Source of the DNA: JACOND01 sp965202795
Lineage (GTDB): Bacteria; Bdellovibrionota; Bdellovibrionia; Bdellovibrionales; UBA1609
Direction of reading: 5' to 3'
Assembly (NCBI GenBank): GCA_965202795.1
Contig: OZ241848.1
Coordinates: 806,001 to 870,000, forward strand
DNA: 64,000 bases
In this document: positions 17,714 to 26,750 of the stretch, piece after piece
Position numbering within the stretch: the stretch's first letter is position 1
Layout: the number at the start of each line of letters is the position of its first letter
Made by a program: the position numbers and the translations under genes
The notes under the pieces: generated by a model
Told to the model about the DNA's origin: nothing
The model's input: the letters and a program-made list of their open reading frames with translations, nothing else
The model's database searches: none

Positions 17714-18820
17714 TTAAAGAAAAGCCTTCTGGCGGCAGGCATTGGCCAGGCTCTCCTCATCCCCCGCAAGCTTTTTTGCCAGGCTGTTAACGGTTTTTTC
17801 ATAAACAGGGGATTTAAGCAGGAAATAGGAGGCAGAGACAAGCGGCAGGCCGTAAAGAATGTCGCCGCCCTTAAACATGGCCGTCGCGGATGCTCCCGCC
17901 AGCGCCGCTGAGGCAAAGAAATCCAATGCGCCGGCGAGATTGCGCGCCCTCTCTCTGTTCGGCCGGCGGCTTTTTTGTTTAGGCCCAAAGCGGCCCGCAG
18001 CCTGCGAAGAGGGTGAGCCGGAGCGCTGAAAAAGGGAGCTTTTAATCAGAAAAGGCTCAATCAAAGGAAAATGCTTTTCAGCAAGCTCCTCGGCTATCAG
18101 CATCTGCATTTTTGAGGGAACAATGAGGCTTTCCAGGCCGCGGGCCAGCCTCAGCGCGATGGTTTCATCATAGCCGCTGCGGCTCAAAGCCTCTAAAGCA
18201 GCCCGCGGCAGAGACTTTTGATAGGGGTTTTTGGAAATGGCCAGCAGCGCCAGGCCCTCCTGCAGCTGGGGGGAAGGCTCAGACAGGCCGGAGACAATAT
18301 CAAACAAAAGGGCTGTCAGGCGGCTTTCCCTTTCGCTGCTTTTAATCTCTAAATGGGCCCTGGCGGCCTCTAAAGCCTCAAAGCGGGCCAGCTCATCAGA
18401 AAAATTTCCAGCCTTCTGGCTTTCGAGCAGGATTTCCAGGGCCCCCAGCCGCGCGGCGAAAGGGGCCTCTTTGCGGGAGGCCATCTTGAAAAGCTCCCGC
18501 TGGGCTTCCGGGACAAGCTCAGCGGCCATTTCGCCAAGCCCGCTCAGGGCGCTCCGGCTTTCCTCGGTCATCAAAGGCTCCCCGGAAAAGGCAATATGCG
18601 CGAGCTTCATCTGAAGCCAGCCTTTTTGAATGGCATCGCTTTCGGAGCCGCCCTTTTCCAGCCGGGCTTTTAAAATTTTCATGGCCCAGGCCCGCTTTTC
18701 AGATGGCGTCAGGTCTTCGGGAAGCCCCGCCCCCGCCGCCATGGAAAGAGGCGCCGGAAGGCAGGCTCCGAAAACAATTGCCAAAACAAAAAGCCGGATT
18801 GAGCTTAAAAGATTAAACAC
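17714..18820 (-). CDS. Exported helical protein of unknown function
   Basis: 368 residues, not recognised. N-terminal signal peptide (hydrophobic 8-25, then LSMAAGAG), a long all-helical Leu/Ala/Glu-rich middle resembling HEAT-type repeats, a basic linker (KQKSRRPNRERAR near 290) and two short hydrophobic patches near the C-terminus that could touch the membrane. The start is GTG with GGAGG 6 bases upstream; a TTGACC/TTATAC promoter lies 50-80 bases upstream. Convergent with recG and divergent from the antiporter. Cys is scarce and no enzyme motif is visible. Confidence 0.7.
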   Translation of the reverse strand: MFNLLSSIRLFVLAIVFGACLPAPLSMAAGAGLPEDLTPSEKRAWAMKILKARLEKGGSESDAIQKGWLQMKLAHIAFSGEPLMTEESRSALSGLGEMAAELVPEAQRELFKMASRKEAPFAARLGALEILLESQKAGNFSDELARFEALEAARAHLEIKSSERESRLTALLFDIVSGLSEPSPQLQEGLALLAISKNPYQKSLPRAALEALSRSGYDETIALRLARGLESLIVPSKMQMLIAEELAEKHFPLIEPFLIKSSLFQRSGSPSSQAAGRFGPKQKSRRPNRERARNLAGALDFFASAALAGASATAMFKGGDILYGLPLVSASYFLLKSPVYEKTVNSLAKKLAGDEESLANACRQKAFL

Positions 18821-18872
18821 AGGCTTCCTCCAGGGTTTTTGGGCTTTTTTTCTGAAACTTTGAGCCCAGCCT

Positions 18873-18902
18873 GTATAAACAGCTCTTTCAAGCCAAGGTC
18901 AA
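18873..18902 (-). promoter_or_regulatory. Promoter for the exported helical protein
   Basis: On the minus strand TTGACC (18902-18897), 18 bases, TTATAC (18878-18873), upstream of the GTG start with a normal ribosome site. Confidence 0.6.
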
Positions 18903-18974
18903 GGCAAAACAGGAGAGTTTAAGAATTTTTCAGATTCTTGGCGGCAGGGGGTTTTCCAGGCTTTGGGCCGGGGC

Positions 18975-19002
18975 TTGAAATTTCTCCGGCAAGGGCTATG
19001 AT
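18975..19002 (+). promoter_or_regulatory. Promoter giving a near-leaderless antiporter mRNA
   Basis: TTGAAA at 18975-18980, a 16-base spacer and TATGAT at 18997-19002. Only 9 bases separate the -10 from ATG 19012 and no Shine-Dalgarno sequence is present, so transcription should start within a few bases of the start codon. Confidence 0.65.
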
Positions 19003-19011
19003 CAAAAAAGC

Positions 19012-20295
19012 ATGAGCGAGATAAAAGTTGTCATTCTCGGCCTGGCCGCCCTGTTTTTTATTGGCCATGCCCTTCAATGGCTGTTTGTCAAGACAAAGGT
19101 CCCGGATCTTCTGCTTTTGATTATTGCGGGCTTTGCTCTCGGGCCATCAGGCCTGAACATCATCCAAAGCCAGCATTTGGGCCAGGTCGGGGAGGTTTTG
19201 GCCACAGTCACTTTGATCATTATCCTGTATGAGGGCGGGCTGCACTTAAGCGCCTCAGAGCTGCTGAAATCCAGCCTTCCGGCGCTGGCGCTTTCCCTTT
19301 TGTCTTTTTCGCTGATTGCCGGGGCCGCGACCCTGATTCTCGGCCTGGCCTCCTCTTCATTTTCCATGGCGCTGCTTGTGGGGCTGGGCATAGGAAGCAC
19401 CTCCTCAGCTGTGGTTTTTCCTCTGGTGAAGCCGCTCGATCTAAAAGAAAAAACCAAAACCCTGCTGTCTTTGGAATCCGCCTTCACAGATGTTTTGGCG
19501 ATCATCGCCTTTATGGCTGTTTTGAGCGGCATTTTAAGCCAGAGCCACAGCGCCTCGGCGCTGATTCTCGGCTTTGGGGCAAAGCCCTTTCTTTCAGTTG
19601 GCCTGGGGGCCGGCGCGGCGCTCATCTGGTCATCCCTCAGAAAGCTCCTGCCGCATCTTTTCACCATGCCGTTTTCCACAGAAGCCTGGGCGCTTTTGAC
19701 CTACGGCCTTATAGAGATCTTCGGCCTGAACGGCCCCATCGGGATTTTGGCTTTTGGCTTTGCGCTGGCCAACCTCAGCCTGCTCCCGCAGACTTTAAGC
19801 CCCCTGTTTAACCTTAAGCCTGTCACAGAAAATGAAATGTCCCTGCTGCAGGCGATCTCCTTTCTGCTTCGGACATTTTTCTTTTTGTATTTGGGAATGA
19901 TTATGCGGCTTGCGGGGCTTTCCGTGTTTTTGTGGGCCCTGGGGCTTCAGGCGCTGATTTTGGCGACCCGGTATGCCGCTGTCCGCCTGGTTTTTTCCAA
20001 AAAGCGCTTTCCCATGTTTGACGCGCTGGTGGCTTTCGGCATGGGCCCCAGGGGGCTGGCCTGCGCCGTGCTGGCAACGCTTCCCCTTGCGGGCGGCTAT
20101 GAGCATGGGCAGTTTGTGCAGGATGTGATTTTTTATGTGATTTTCATCTCCATTCTGCTGTCCTCAGTGTTTGTGATTTTCGGCAAAAAAGGCTTTTTCC
20201 AGAATTTGTTTGCCGGGCTTTTTAAAGGCTATCCGGCAGCCGCAGCGCCGCCGGCCGCGCCGCCGGCTGAAAGCCGCCCCCCGAAAACAAGCTGA
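19012..20295 (+). CDS. Monovalent cation/proton antiporter, CPA family, 1
   Basis: Inner-membrane Na+(K+)/H+ exchanger of 427 residues with about 12 hydrophobic segments. Typical features: VPDLLLLIIAGFALGPSG near residue 30, ILYEGGLHL, LGIGSTSSAVVFPL, ESAFTDVLAIIAFM (putative ion-binding Asp) and GMGPRGLACAV. The C-terminus is a Pro/Ala-rich tail without TrkA-N or other regulatory domain. The start is ATG with the promoter immediately upstream. A 90-bp piece of this gene is duplicated at 17.6 kb. It could be NhaP-like or KefB-like; ion specificity cannot be read. Confidence 0.85.
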   Translation: MSEIKVVILGLAALFFIGHALQWLFVKTKVPDLLLLIIAGFALGPSGLNIIQSQHLGQVGEVLATVTLIIILYEGGLHLSASELLKSSLPALALSLLSFSLIAGAATLILGLASSSFSMALLVGLGIGSTSSAVVFPLVKPLDLKEKTKTLLSLESAFTDVLAIIAFMAVLSGILSQSHSASALILGFGAKPFLSVGLGAGAALIWSSLRKLLPHLFTMPFSTEAWALLTYGLIEIFGLNGPIGILAFGFALANLSLLPQTLSPLFNLKPVTENEMSLLQAISFLLRTFFFLYLGMIMRLAGLSVFLWALGLQALILATRYAAVRLVFSKKRFPMFDALVAFGMGPRGLACAVLATLPLAGGYEHGQFVQDVIFYVIFISILLSSVFVIFGKKGFFQNLFAGLFKGYPAAAAPPAAPPAESRPPKTS

Positions 20296-20392
20296 TCATG
20301 CCGGCAAAAAAAGGCTTGATTTCGCCCGCGCCTTTCGCCGATGATGGGGCTGAAGCCTCCGCCGGCCCGCGCTCCCGCCGCTAGACCTAGAC

Positions 20393-21238
20393 ATGGAGGG
20401 AAAAGATGGCCGGCTCAGCCTCCGGCCGGGCCAAAGCGGAAGGGAGAGCATTGCCGGCCTGGACTATTCCTTTATAATAAGAAGGCTTTGCAATTTCATT
20501 CCCCGCCCCTGGGAGGCGGGAAGAATTTTTGACGAAACAATTGCCGCCTTAAAGGCCAAAGGCATGTCAGATGAAAAAATCTATTTGAGCCGGGCGCGGC
20601 TTTTGGAATCTATGGAAGAGGACATGCAAAGGCAGGCAGACAAAATGTCAGAGAAAGTTTTTACAGACAAATTAAAAAACGGCTCCCTCCGCTTTAAAAT
20701 TTTTAAGCGCCCAGTCAATGTGAACTGGAAAATGGGTCATGAAATTGACTTCATTGTTTCCGCAGATGACAAAGTTTTAAGAAGAGAGGATGACAGGGAT
20801 TTTCAGCTTTCGCTTTTTGATGTCTCTTATCAGCGCCATTACAATAAGCTGGAAAAGCAAGCGGCCTGGCATTTGGACGAAAGCGAGGCTGTCAAATGGC
20901 GGCATAGGATGGTCAAAAAACAGGGCTGGCATCTGCAGGGCTGGCAGAAAAGAAAAGTCTGGCCTGATTTTCTGGCTTTTATCAGCCCGGACAGCAAAAT
21001 AAAAAAGCTTTCTGTCCTGGAAACCAAAGGGGAGCATTTAAAGGGAAATGATGACACAGAATGCAAAAAACGGCTTTTTGAGGTTTTAGAAAAGCATGCC
21101 GCGGATGAATCCGCGGGCGCGGGCGGGTTGAAGGCTGCCTCGGAAAAAGAGCAAAAAATGATTTTCAAAATCCTTATGGAAAAAACATGGAAAGATGACT
21201 TGGAAAAATTAATTAAGACACAGCAAGGCGCCTCTTAA
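20393..21238 (+). pseudogene. C-terminal remnant of a type III restriction enzyme (Res) subunit
   Basis: 281 residues resembling only the C-terminal end of type III restriction Res proteins: IPRPWEAGRI, a long charged helix (RLLESMEEDMQRQADKM), and the endonuclease-like core with DFLAFI and LETKGEHLKGNDDTECKKRLFE, a PD-(D/E)xK pattern (D then ETK). The SF2 helicase N-terminus that makes these proteins 900 residues is missing and no mod methyltransferase is adjacent. ATG 20393 with GGAGG placed after it is a poor start. Probably a decayed restriction system, though a free nuclease domain cannot be excluded. Confidence 0.65.
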
Positions 21239-21316
21239 GATGAAAGCTGAGGAAAGCTCCCGCGCCGGCGGGGAGGCTCTGCCGGGCTCTGGCCGGTTTG
21301 CCGCCGGACAGCGCGC

Positions 21317-22000
21317 TCACTGCGCCGCAAGGCTGGACAGCGCCGCCTCCACAGCGGCCGGGGAGAGATCAATGTTAAAGACAAAAAGATCGGTTTTGTC
21401 ATCAAAGGAAAAAACCGAATGCGCCAGCCGGGCGTTAAAAAAATAAAGCTGCCCCGGAACAAAAAGAATCTTTTTGCCGTCAAGCAGAAAGGCAAACTGA
21501 TCGGGATCGGCGGCGGAGGCCAGCAGGCGAAAGGTTTTTGGAGCCTCCGCCGCGCTGTCCCTGTGGGGCGGAAAAAAACCCCCTTTATTCAGCCGCAGAA
21601 TATGAGACCGGCCCATGCTCTTTTGAAAGGGCGCCATAAGGTCCCGCAGATCCGGGCAGGCCTTGAAAAAAGCTGTCGGCCGGCGAAAATCGCCTTCCGC
21701 ATAGCCTGTCCCATGCTTATGGTTGTATTCCTTCAGGGAATCAAGATCGGGAACGCCGGAAAATCCGCCGTCAAGGCTGGTGAGGCTCAGGCCAAAGCGG
21801 CCAAAGCCCGGCTTTCTTGGATTGTAAGGCTTAAAATGCCCCTCAAACTCCTGAATCCGCTTTTTCGCGAGCGGCAGATCTTTAAGCCCCCTGTTTAAAG
21901 GGGCCAGGCTGCCGAGCGAAAGCAGCATTTGATTTAAGCGGATTTGCTCAAGCCTGTCCATTGCTGCGGCGCTTTTCTCTTGCGGGGGCATGTTTTTCAC
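21317..22000 (-). CDS. 2-oxoglutarate/Fe(II) oxygenase-like protein (aspartyl/asparaginyl hydroxylase type)
   Basis: 227 residues. The C-terminal half reads as a jelly-roll dioxygenase: FPPHRD (His-x-Asp metal ligands), then FLLDGKKILFVPGQLYFFNARLAHSVFSFDD with the distal His. The spacing fits aspartyl/asparaginyl beta-hydroxylase-like proteins. The substrate is unknown. It lies 30 bases downstream of the minus-strand antiporter gene and is probably cotranscribed with it. An assignment to the fold is reasonable; a precise enzyme name is not. Confidence 0.6.
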   Translation of the reverse strand: MKNMPPQEKSAAAMDRLEQIRLNQMLLSLGSLAPLNRGLKDLPLAKKRIQEFEGHFKPYNPRKPGFGRFGLSLTSLDGGFSGVPDLDSLKEYNHKHGTGYAEGDFRRPTAFFKACPDLRDLMAPFQKSMGRSHILRLNKGGFFPPHRDSAAEAPKTFRLLASAADPDQFAFLLDGKKILFVPGQLYFFNARLAHSVFSFDDKTDLFVFNIDLSPAAVEAALSSLAAQ

Positions 22001-22030
22001 TCCTCCTCAGGCGGTTTTCCCGCCGCCGGG

Positions 22031-23281
22031 CTATATGCCCGGATCTGTGAGCTTGGGCCGGGGCCGGCTGGCCGTCACCTCTCCGCTGTCCCCGGGGCCG
22101 AAAAGCCGCCTGTAAACCAAAGGGTTGAACACAACGGAGAGAACCCCAAACAAAATCAAAATGGAAAATATTTTGGAGTCAATATATCCGCGGTTTAAGG
22201 CAATGTTCGCCACAATCAGGTCAAAAGTCCCCCTGGAGTTTAAAACCAGCCCGATTTGCAGGGAGTCTCTCCCGGAAAATCCGGCAAGCTTTGCGCCGAT
22301 ATAGGAGCTGATGATTTTGCTTCCATAGCCGGCCGCGATGAGGGCGGCGATAAACTGCCAGCTGTCCATCTCTATGGAGCTCAGGTTGATTTGCAGGCCG
22401 AGGAAAGCAAAAAAAACAGGGGTCAGAAAGTGGCTGGTGATGGATTCCAGAGACCGCGAAAGAGAATCAAAAAAGTCCGTTCCAATAATGTCCTTGTTTA
22501 AAAGCAGCCCGCCAAAAAAGGCCCCGATGATAAAATGAAAGCCCAGAGCCTCAGAGGCCGCGCTGAAAAGCAGCACAAACAAAACCCCAAGGCCCAAAAC
22601 CGCCTCCTCTCCGAGATCTCCGATCAAATGCCGGAACAGCTTTTGGGTTCGGCGGATGTGGCGGAACTCTGAGCGGAGAAATTTGTTGATCATCATCACA
22701 AGGAAAAAAAACACGCTCATAAAAAACCCCTTGGCAAAAATCATTTTGAGGTATTCTAAAAGGCCGCGCTCCTCCCTGGCTCCAGAGGAAATTCCCAGGA
22801 CCAGGAGGCTGACAATCTCCATAATGACCGCCGCCCCCAGGATGGTGTTCCCCGCCAGCGTGCCGTTCAGCTTAAAGCTGCCCGTGAGCTTCATGGCCAC
22901 AGGGATGGATGTGATGGAAAAGCAAAGCCCCACAATCACAGAGCTTAAAAAAGGCAGCTTAAACAGAAGCCCGAAAAGCAGGCCGGAGGAAAAGGCCCCC
23001 GCAAAGGCAAACAGGCCGCAGAGCAGAGCCTTGTTTTTCAGCGAGATGATGAAGTCTTTTAGATCAATTTCCAGCCCCGCGGCAAAAATCAAAAGAAAAA
23101 TGCCCAGCTCGACAATTCCCTCAAGGCTTTCTGAAGTTTCAATAAATCCAAGGGCGCCGGGGCCTAAAAGGAATCCCGCCAAAATTTCGCCAATGACCGC
23201 AAAATACCCCAGGGCCTGAAACAGCCGCCCAAAAAGCCGGGAGGCCACAAGAAGAATCAGCAGGCTGGTGATCAGCTCCAT
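22031..23281 (-). CDS. Monovalent cation/proton antiporter, CPA family, 2
   Basis: Inner-membrane exchanger of about 416 residues with about 12 hydrophobic segments: VIGEILAGFLLGPGALGF near the start, FLLIFAAGLEIDL, CFSITSIPVAMKL, HFIIGAFFGGLLL and NSRGTFDLIVANIAL. It is a different branch from the antiporter at 19 kb and also lacks a cytosolic regulatory domain. The frame is open upstream to 23392, but ATG 23281 (MELITSLLILL) gives a normal membrane-protein start. Upstream of the 2OG-oxygenase-like gene on the same strand. Confidence 0.85.
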   Translation of the reverse strand: MELITSLLILLVASRLFGRLFQALGYFAVIGEILAGFLLGPGALGFIETSESLEGIVELGIFLLIFAAGLEIDLKDFIISLKNKALLCGLFAFAGAFSSGLLFGLLFKLPFLSSVIVGLCFSITSIPVAMKLTGSFKLNGTLAGNTILGAAVIMEIVSLLVLGISSGAREERGLLEYLKMIFAKGFFMSVFFFLVMMINKFLRSEFRHIRRTQKLFRHLIGDLGEEAVLGLGVLFVLLFSAASEALGFHFIIGAFFGGLLLNKDIIGTDFFDSLSRSLESITSHFLTPVFFAFLGLQINLSSIEMDSWQFIAALIAAGYGSKIISSYIGAKLAGFSGRDSLQIGLVLNSRGTFDLIVANIALNRGYIDSKIFSILILFGVLSVVFNPLVYRRLFGPGDSGEVTASRPRPKLTDPGI

Positions 23282-23672
23282 TTTTCCCGCCCCGCGGCCA
23301 GGGCTTTTTTCAGCCCGCGCCCGGCAGCCCCTGACAGCCAGGGAAAAGCCCTCCGCCGCCGGCCCGGCCGCTCTGGAAATTATAGCGCCCAAAGCTTTTT
23401 ATTGAAAGGCGCCCCCGTCCGCCGCGGCGGAGCTGAAAAAGCGCCTCAATTTGAGACACCTGGCGGCTTTTTCCTTTAGGCTTGCCGCAGGGGGAGGCGG
23501 GTTTTTTTGCGCTTTTGGCGGATTTTCTGCTAAACTGGGCTTGAGCGGCTTGGCGGGGCGGGGCGGGGCTGAGCTTTCCGCCGCCCGCCGCGGCGGCCCG
23601 CAGAGCGGGAGAGGCAAAAGGCCGCAAACACAGCCCGCGCGAAAGGGGCTTTGGGCAAAAGGAGGTTTGGGC

Positions 23673-24410
23673 ATGTTCTGGCTTGACCGCAAAAAAAACC
23701 CGCCGGCAAAAAAATCTCCGCCGGGCGGGAAATCTCTGGAAACATCCCGGAGAAATCAAAGAGGCTTTACCCTGCCGGAGCTTGTGACCGCCGCCGCTAT
23801 TGCGGGGTCTCTTTCTTATGTTGGAGTCAAAGCCTATAAGGCCAGGTCCGAAAAGGCTGATATGACAGAGGCCAAGCATTCCCTGACTTACCTCTACACC
23901 GCGCAAAAAAACTTTCACAGCGAGTGGAACACATACCACGAAAACCTGGCGGTTGTGGGCGCCTATCCTGAAGAGGGGGACATCAGCTATGATGTGGGCT
24001 TTAAGGTCAGCTCTCTCAGCGCGACCGATGGAGATCTTCGCGACTATCCTGACAGAGCTTATGTGTTAAACAAAAAAGACTGCGCCAGCTGGGACAAAAT
24101 GTGCTCCGGCCTCTGCCACACGGCGCTCAGCTATTTTTTCGGCTCCAGCGGCTCGCGGCTTTTCCGGCAAAATTCTGGCGGCGGATGGGAGTATTTTCGG
24201 ACCGCGCAGGCCGGCGGATTCACCTCTAATTATGGCTGTTCGGTTGATGGCGGAGGGACAGGCCGCTATCTGGTCAGCTCGGTTTCCTCTTCCAATTACA
24301 AAGCGGACGCCACATCTTTTACCGCGGCGGCCGCCAAAAAAAAATCCGGCAATGACGAATGGTCAATTAATGAGGACAAAACGCTTTCGCATGTCCATGA
24401 CGGCAGCTGA
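23673..24410 (+). CDS. Type IV pilin-like protein
   Basis: Prepilin of 245 residues with an N-terminal cleavage site QRG/FTLPELV: Gly at -1, Phe at +1 and Glu at +5, followed by the hydrophobic helix to about residue 53. The leader is 31 residues, long for this family, and basic. The globular part contains four Cys (CASWDKMC, CHTAL and NYGC), enough for two disulfides, as in many pilins. ATG 23673 follows AAAGGAGG. No pilus assembly genes are adjacent, so it may be a minor pilin or a solitary pilin gene. Role in adhesion, motility or prey contact is inference. Confidence 0.85.
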   Translation: MFWLDRKKNPPAKKSPPGGKSLETSRRNQRGFTLPELVTAAAIAGSLSYVGVKAYKARSEKADMTEAKHSLTYLYTAQKNFHSEWNTYHENLAVVGAYPEEGDISYDVGFKVSSLSATDGDLRDYPDRAYVLNKKDCASWDKMCSGLCHTALSYFFGSSGSRLFRQNSGGGWEYFRTAQAGGFTSNYGCSVDGGGTGRYLVSSVSSSNYKADATSFTAAAAKKKSGNDEWSINEDKTLSHVHDGS

Positions 24411-24582
24411 TTCCCCTTAAGAGGGGCGCATTCCGCCAGCTTGGGCAGCCTTATTTTTTTGGAGGCGGGGGGCTTCGCGGCGATCGCCTCCGGGCCGGCT
24501 TAAGGGCATGCCGCTTTTATTGCGTTGAGGGCGGGCCGCGCCGGCTGCCGCCGCGCCCCAAAAGCGCCGCAGCCCGGGAAAA

Positions 24583-25137
24583 CTATGCCGGGCAAAGCCC
24601 CCGGTCTTTTCTGAGAGCTTTCAAGATCCCGGCTTTGCCGGAGATGATTTTGTTTTTTTTGCCGGCGGCGGCGCTTTTTGAAGGGCTTTTAAGCAGGGAG
24701 GGGGAGCCATGGACCCCATAAGAGGCGTAAAGCTCGCCAGGCGATCCGGAAAAAATCAAATAGCCCCCGGACTGGTAATTTTTCAGCTTGCCCAGCATGT
24801 TTTGCCTGCTCTGCCCGGAAACAAAAAAGCCAAGCTTTTCGGCGGCCGGAGGCTTTTTCCCAGAGCAAAAGCCGCTCAGCTCGGAAAGCAGCTCATCGCA
24901 GGAATGGCAGCCCTCCGCCACAAAAATCCAATGTCTTCCTGACACATCAGGGGATTGCTCTTTGTTTGTCTTCAGGTTATAAATGCCGGCGGCGGGCAGG
25001 CAGAAAAAGCAAAGCGCCGCCGCCAGCCCGCCCGCGGACCGAAGCCGGCTTCTGTTAAAAACAGAGGCCAAAAGCGCGGCGCCGCGCGGCAGCGCCCGGC
25101 CTTGCGGATTGAATTTGCGTGGGCTTGAATCGCTCAT
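24583..25137 (-). CDS. Membrane-anchored thioredoxin-like protein
   Basis: 184 residues: a basic N-terminus, one hydrophobic helix at about 36-54, then a domain with CHSC in the context IFVAEGCHSCDELL and downstream GVHGSPSL, which resembles the cis-Pro region of thioredoxin folds. Likely a periplasmic thiol-disulfide protein. Divergently transcribed from the glycosyltransferase, with 28 bases between starts, so the promoters must overlap the genes. No partner identified. Confidence 0.6.
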   Translation of the reverse strand: MSDSSPRKFNPQGRALPRGAALLASVFNRSRLRSAGGLAAALCFFCLPAAGIYNLKTNKEQSPDVSGRHWIFVAEGCHSCDELLSELSGFCSGKKPPAAEKLGFFVSGQSRQNMLGKLKNYQSGGYLIFSGSPGELYASYGVHGSPSLLKSPSKSAAAGKKNKIISGKAGILKALRKDRGLCPA

Positions 25138-25165
25138 TTTCCTCTTTTTAGCTTAGGCTGTCAGG

Positions 25166-26254
25166 ATGGCTTCTGTCAACAGGCTTTCGCCGCCCCCCCA
25201 GATCACAGCGGGCTTGATTTGCCACAGGGAGGGGCGGTCGCTGGCCGGGATTCTTCAGGACCTGAAAAGCCAGTCCGCGCCCGCGCTTTTGGGGGAGGTT
25301 TTAATTGCCCAAACCGGGAGCGATCCTGAGACTTTAAAAACCGCCATGGCTTTTTCCGGCCGGCTGCCCTTAAAGATCTTTCCGCATCTGGAAAACAATC
25401 TGGGGGCCGCCCGCGCCCTGATTGTCTCAAAAGCCAAACACCCCCTGATAGCCTGGACGGACAGCGACTGCCGTCTCCCCCCTTTTTGGCTGGAGACTCT
25501 GCTCAGTCTCTGGCAGGCCCATGACTTTGAGCCTCCCCTCCGCCCTCTTGCGGGGGTTGGCGGCCCCAACAGGCTTCCTGAAGATTTTTTCTGGCAGAAA
25601 ATGTGGAACTTAAGCCTGTCTCATCCGCTGGGCCATGGCTGGTCGCCTCAGGCCTGGATTCCCAAAAAGGGGGCGGAGGTTTCCCACATTCCCACAACTA
25701 ACGGGCTGTTTTCCCGGGAGAAAATTCTGGCCGCCGGCAGCTTTTCGCCGAAAAATCCGCGGCGCGGGGAAGATCTGGCCCTGGGCCCCCCGCTCCGGAA
25801 AACCGGCCGCCTGCTTTTGTTTCCCAGGCCCCTGGTGATTAACAGCCACAGCCAAAGCTACTGGGGCGCTTTAAAGAGGCTGTTTTTGTTTGGGCGGGCC
25901 AGGCGCCGGGAAAAGGGCCCGCTGTTTTATTCCGCGCTTTTGTTTTTTTCTTTGTCTGCCGCGGGGGCTTTGGCCGCCGCCGCTGAGCTGGCTTTAAATT
26001 TTGCGGCGGCCCCGGGCGGCGGCTTTGTCTGGCTTCATAAAGCCAGCCGGGCGATCCTCTCAGCCTGCCTTTTGTATCCCGCGCTTCTTTTGGCCTTTGG
26101 CTTTGCGGCCGCCCTCCGGGAGAAAAACCCGCGGGGGCTTGCGCTCCCCGCTTTTTGGGCCGCCCAGCACCTGGCTTATTCGCTTGGCGCCTTCTGCGGG
26201 GCCGCCGCGCCGCCGCGCAACCGGGATTTGGCAGCTAGGCTGCCCCCGCGTTAA
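25166..26254 (+). CDS. Family 2 glycosyltransferase with C-terminal membrane segments
   Basis: 362 residues. GT-A type N-terminal domain: GLICHREGRSLAGIL, acceptor-site acid cluster AWTDSDCRLP (DxD-like at about 98-100), then RRGEDLALG (the ED-type motif before the QxxRW-like region). The C-terminal 120 residues hold three to four hydrophobic segments. Likely adds sugars to a lipid-linked or surface acceptor at the inner membrane. Substrate unknown. No other polysaccharide genes are adjacent. Confidence 0.7.
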   Translation: MASVNRLSPPPQITAGLICHREGRSLAGILQDLKSQSAPALLGEVLIAQTGSDPETLKTAMAFSGRLPLKIFPHLENNLGAARALIVSKAKHPLIAWTDSDCRLPPFWLETLLSLWQAHDFEPPLRPLAGVGGPNRLPEDFFWQKMWNLSLSHPLGHGWSPQAWIPKKGAEVSHIPTTNGLFSREKILAAGSFSPKNPRRGEDLALGPPLRKTGRLLLFPRPLVINSHSQSYWGALKRLFLFGRARRREKGPLFYSALLFFSLSAAGALAAAAELALNFAAAPGGGFVWLHKASRAILSACLLYPALLLAFGFAAALREKNPRGLALPAFWAAQHLAYSLGAFCGAAAPPRNRDLAARLPPR

Positions 26255-26292
26255 TCTTATTGCCGCTCTGTGTCTCGCAATGCACCGCCGGC

Positions 26293-26355
26293 TTGGCAAA
26301 TAAGGCCGCGGCCCGGATTTCCAGTCTTTCCGGGGATCTTCAGGCGGGCAGGCGA
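26293..26355 (+). repeat. Dispersed repeat, copy A
   Basis: Resembles 26771-26851 and 34741-34870 (same strand), sharing GGATTTYCAG, CTTTCCGGG and ATCTTC blocks. Copies A and B flank the small coiled-coil gene on both sides. Confidence 0.6.
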
Positions 26356-26386
26356 CCCCCCCCCGCCGGGGGATGGATTTCAGCAG

Positions 26387-26689
26387 CTATTTCTTTTCTT
26401 TTAAAAGCAAGTCAATCTTGCTTTCAAGACGGGTTTGCCCCTTTTCCAAATCTGTTTGCTTTGCCTCAAGACGGGTTTGCCCCTTTTCCAAATCTGTTTG
26501 CTTTGCCTCAAGACGGGTTTGCCCCTTTTGAAATTCTGTTTCAAGACGGATTTGCCCCTTTTCCAAATCTGTTTGCTTTGCCTTTACAGGATCTAAAAGC
26601 AGATTGAAAACAAACCCTAAGCCGCCCACAAAAGCGAATACAGCTATAATGGTCGGCGGATCTAACCCTCTAAGCATATTTTTAGTCAT
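26387..26689 (-). CDS. Small single-pass membrane coiled-coil protein, copy 2
   Basis: 100 residues. N-terminus LRGLDPPTIIAVFAFVGGL and a transmembrane helix to about 32 match copy 1 at 12229. A coiled coil follows, made of 14-residue repeats KGQTRLEAKQTDLE (three or four copies, one shortened to 11 residues), ending LLLKEKK. The repeats are near-identical 42-bp DNA units, so length can change in frame. ATG follows AAAGAGG. The promoter (TTGTTT/TATAAT) and leader hairpin match copy 1. Function unknown; the length of the rod seems the variable property. Confidence 0.75.
   Translation of the reverse strand: MTKNMLRGLDPPTIIAVFAFVGGLGFVFNLLLDPVKAKQTDLEKGQIRLETEFQKGQTRLEAKQTDLEKGQTRLEAKQTDLEKGQTRLESKIDLLLKEKK
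26425..26583 (-). repeat. 42-bp tandem coding repeats
   Basis: Units at 26425-26466 and 26467-26508 are identical or nearly so; 26509-26541 is a 33-base derivative and 26542-26583 a fourth unit with one or two changes. All keep the reading frame of the coiled-coil protein. Confidence 0.9.
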
Positions 26690-26725
26690 AAAACACCTCT
26701 TTAGCTTTAGTTTCGGCTAAAATGG

Positions 26726-26742
26726 CTCCCGATCCGCGGGAG
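26726..26742 (-). promoter_or_regulatory. 5' leader hairpin of coiled-coil gene copy 2
   Basis: Minus-strand CTCCCG and CGGGAG form a six-pair stem, followed by CCATTTTAGCC, matching the hairpin and following sequence in the leader of copy 1 (12182-12205). Confidence 0.5.
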
Positions 26743-26750
26743 ACAGCCCC

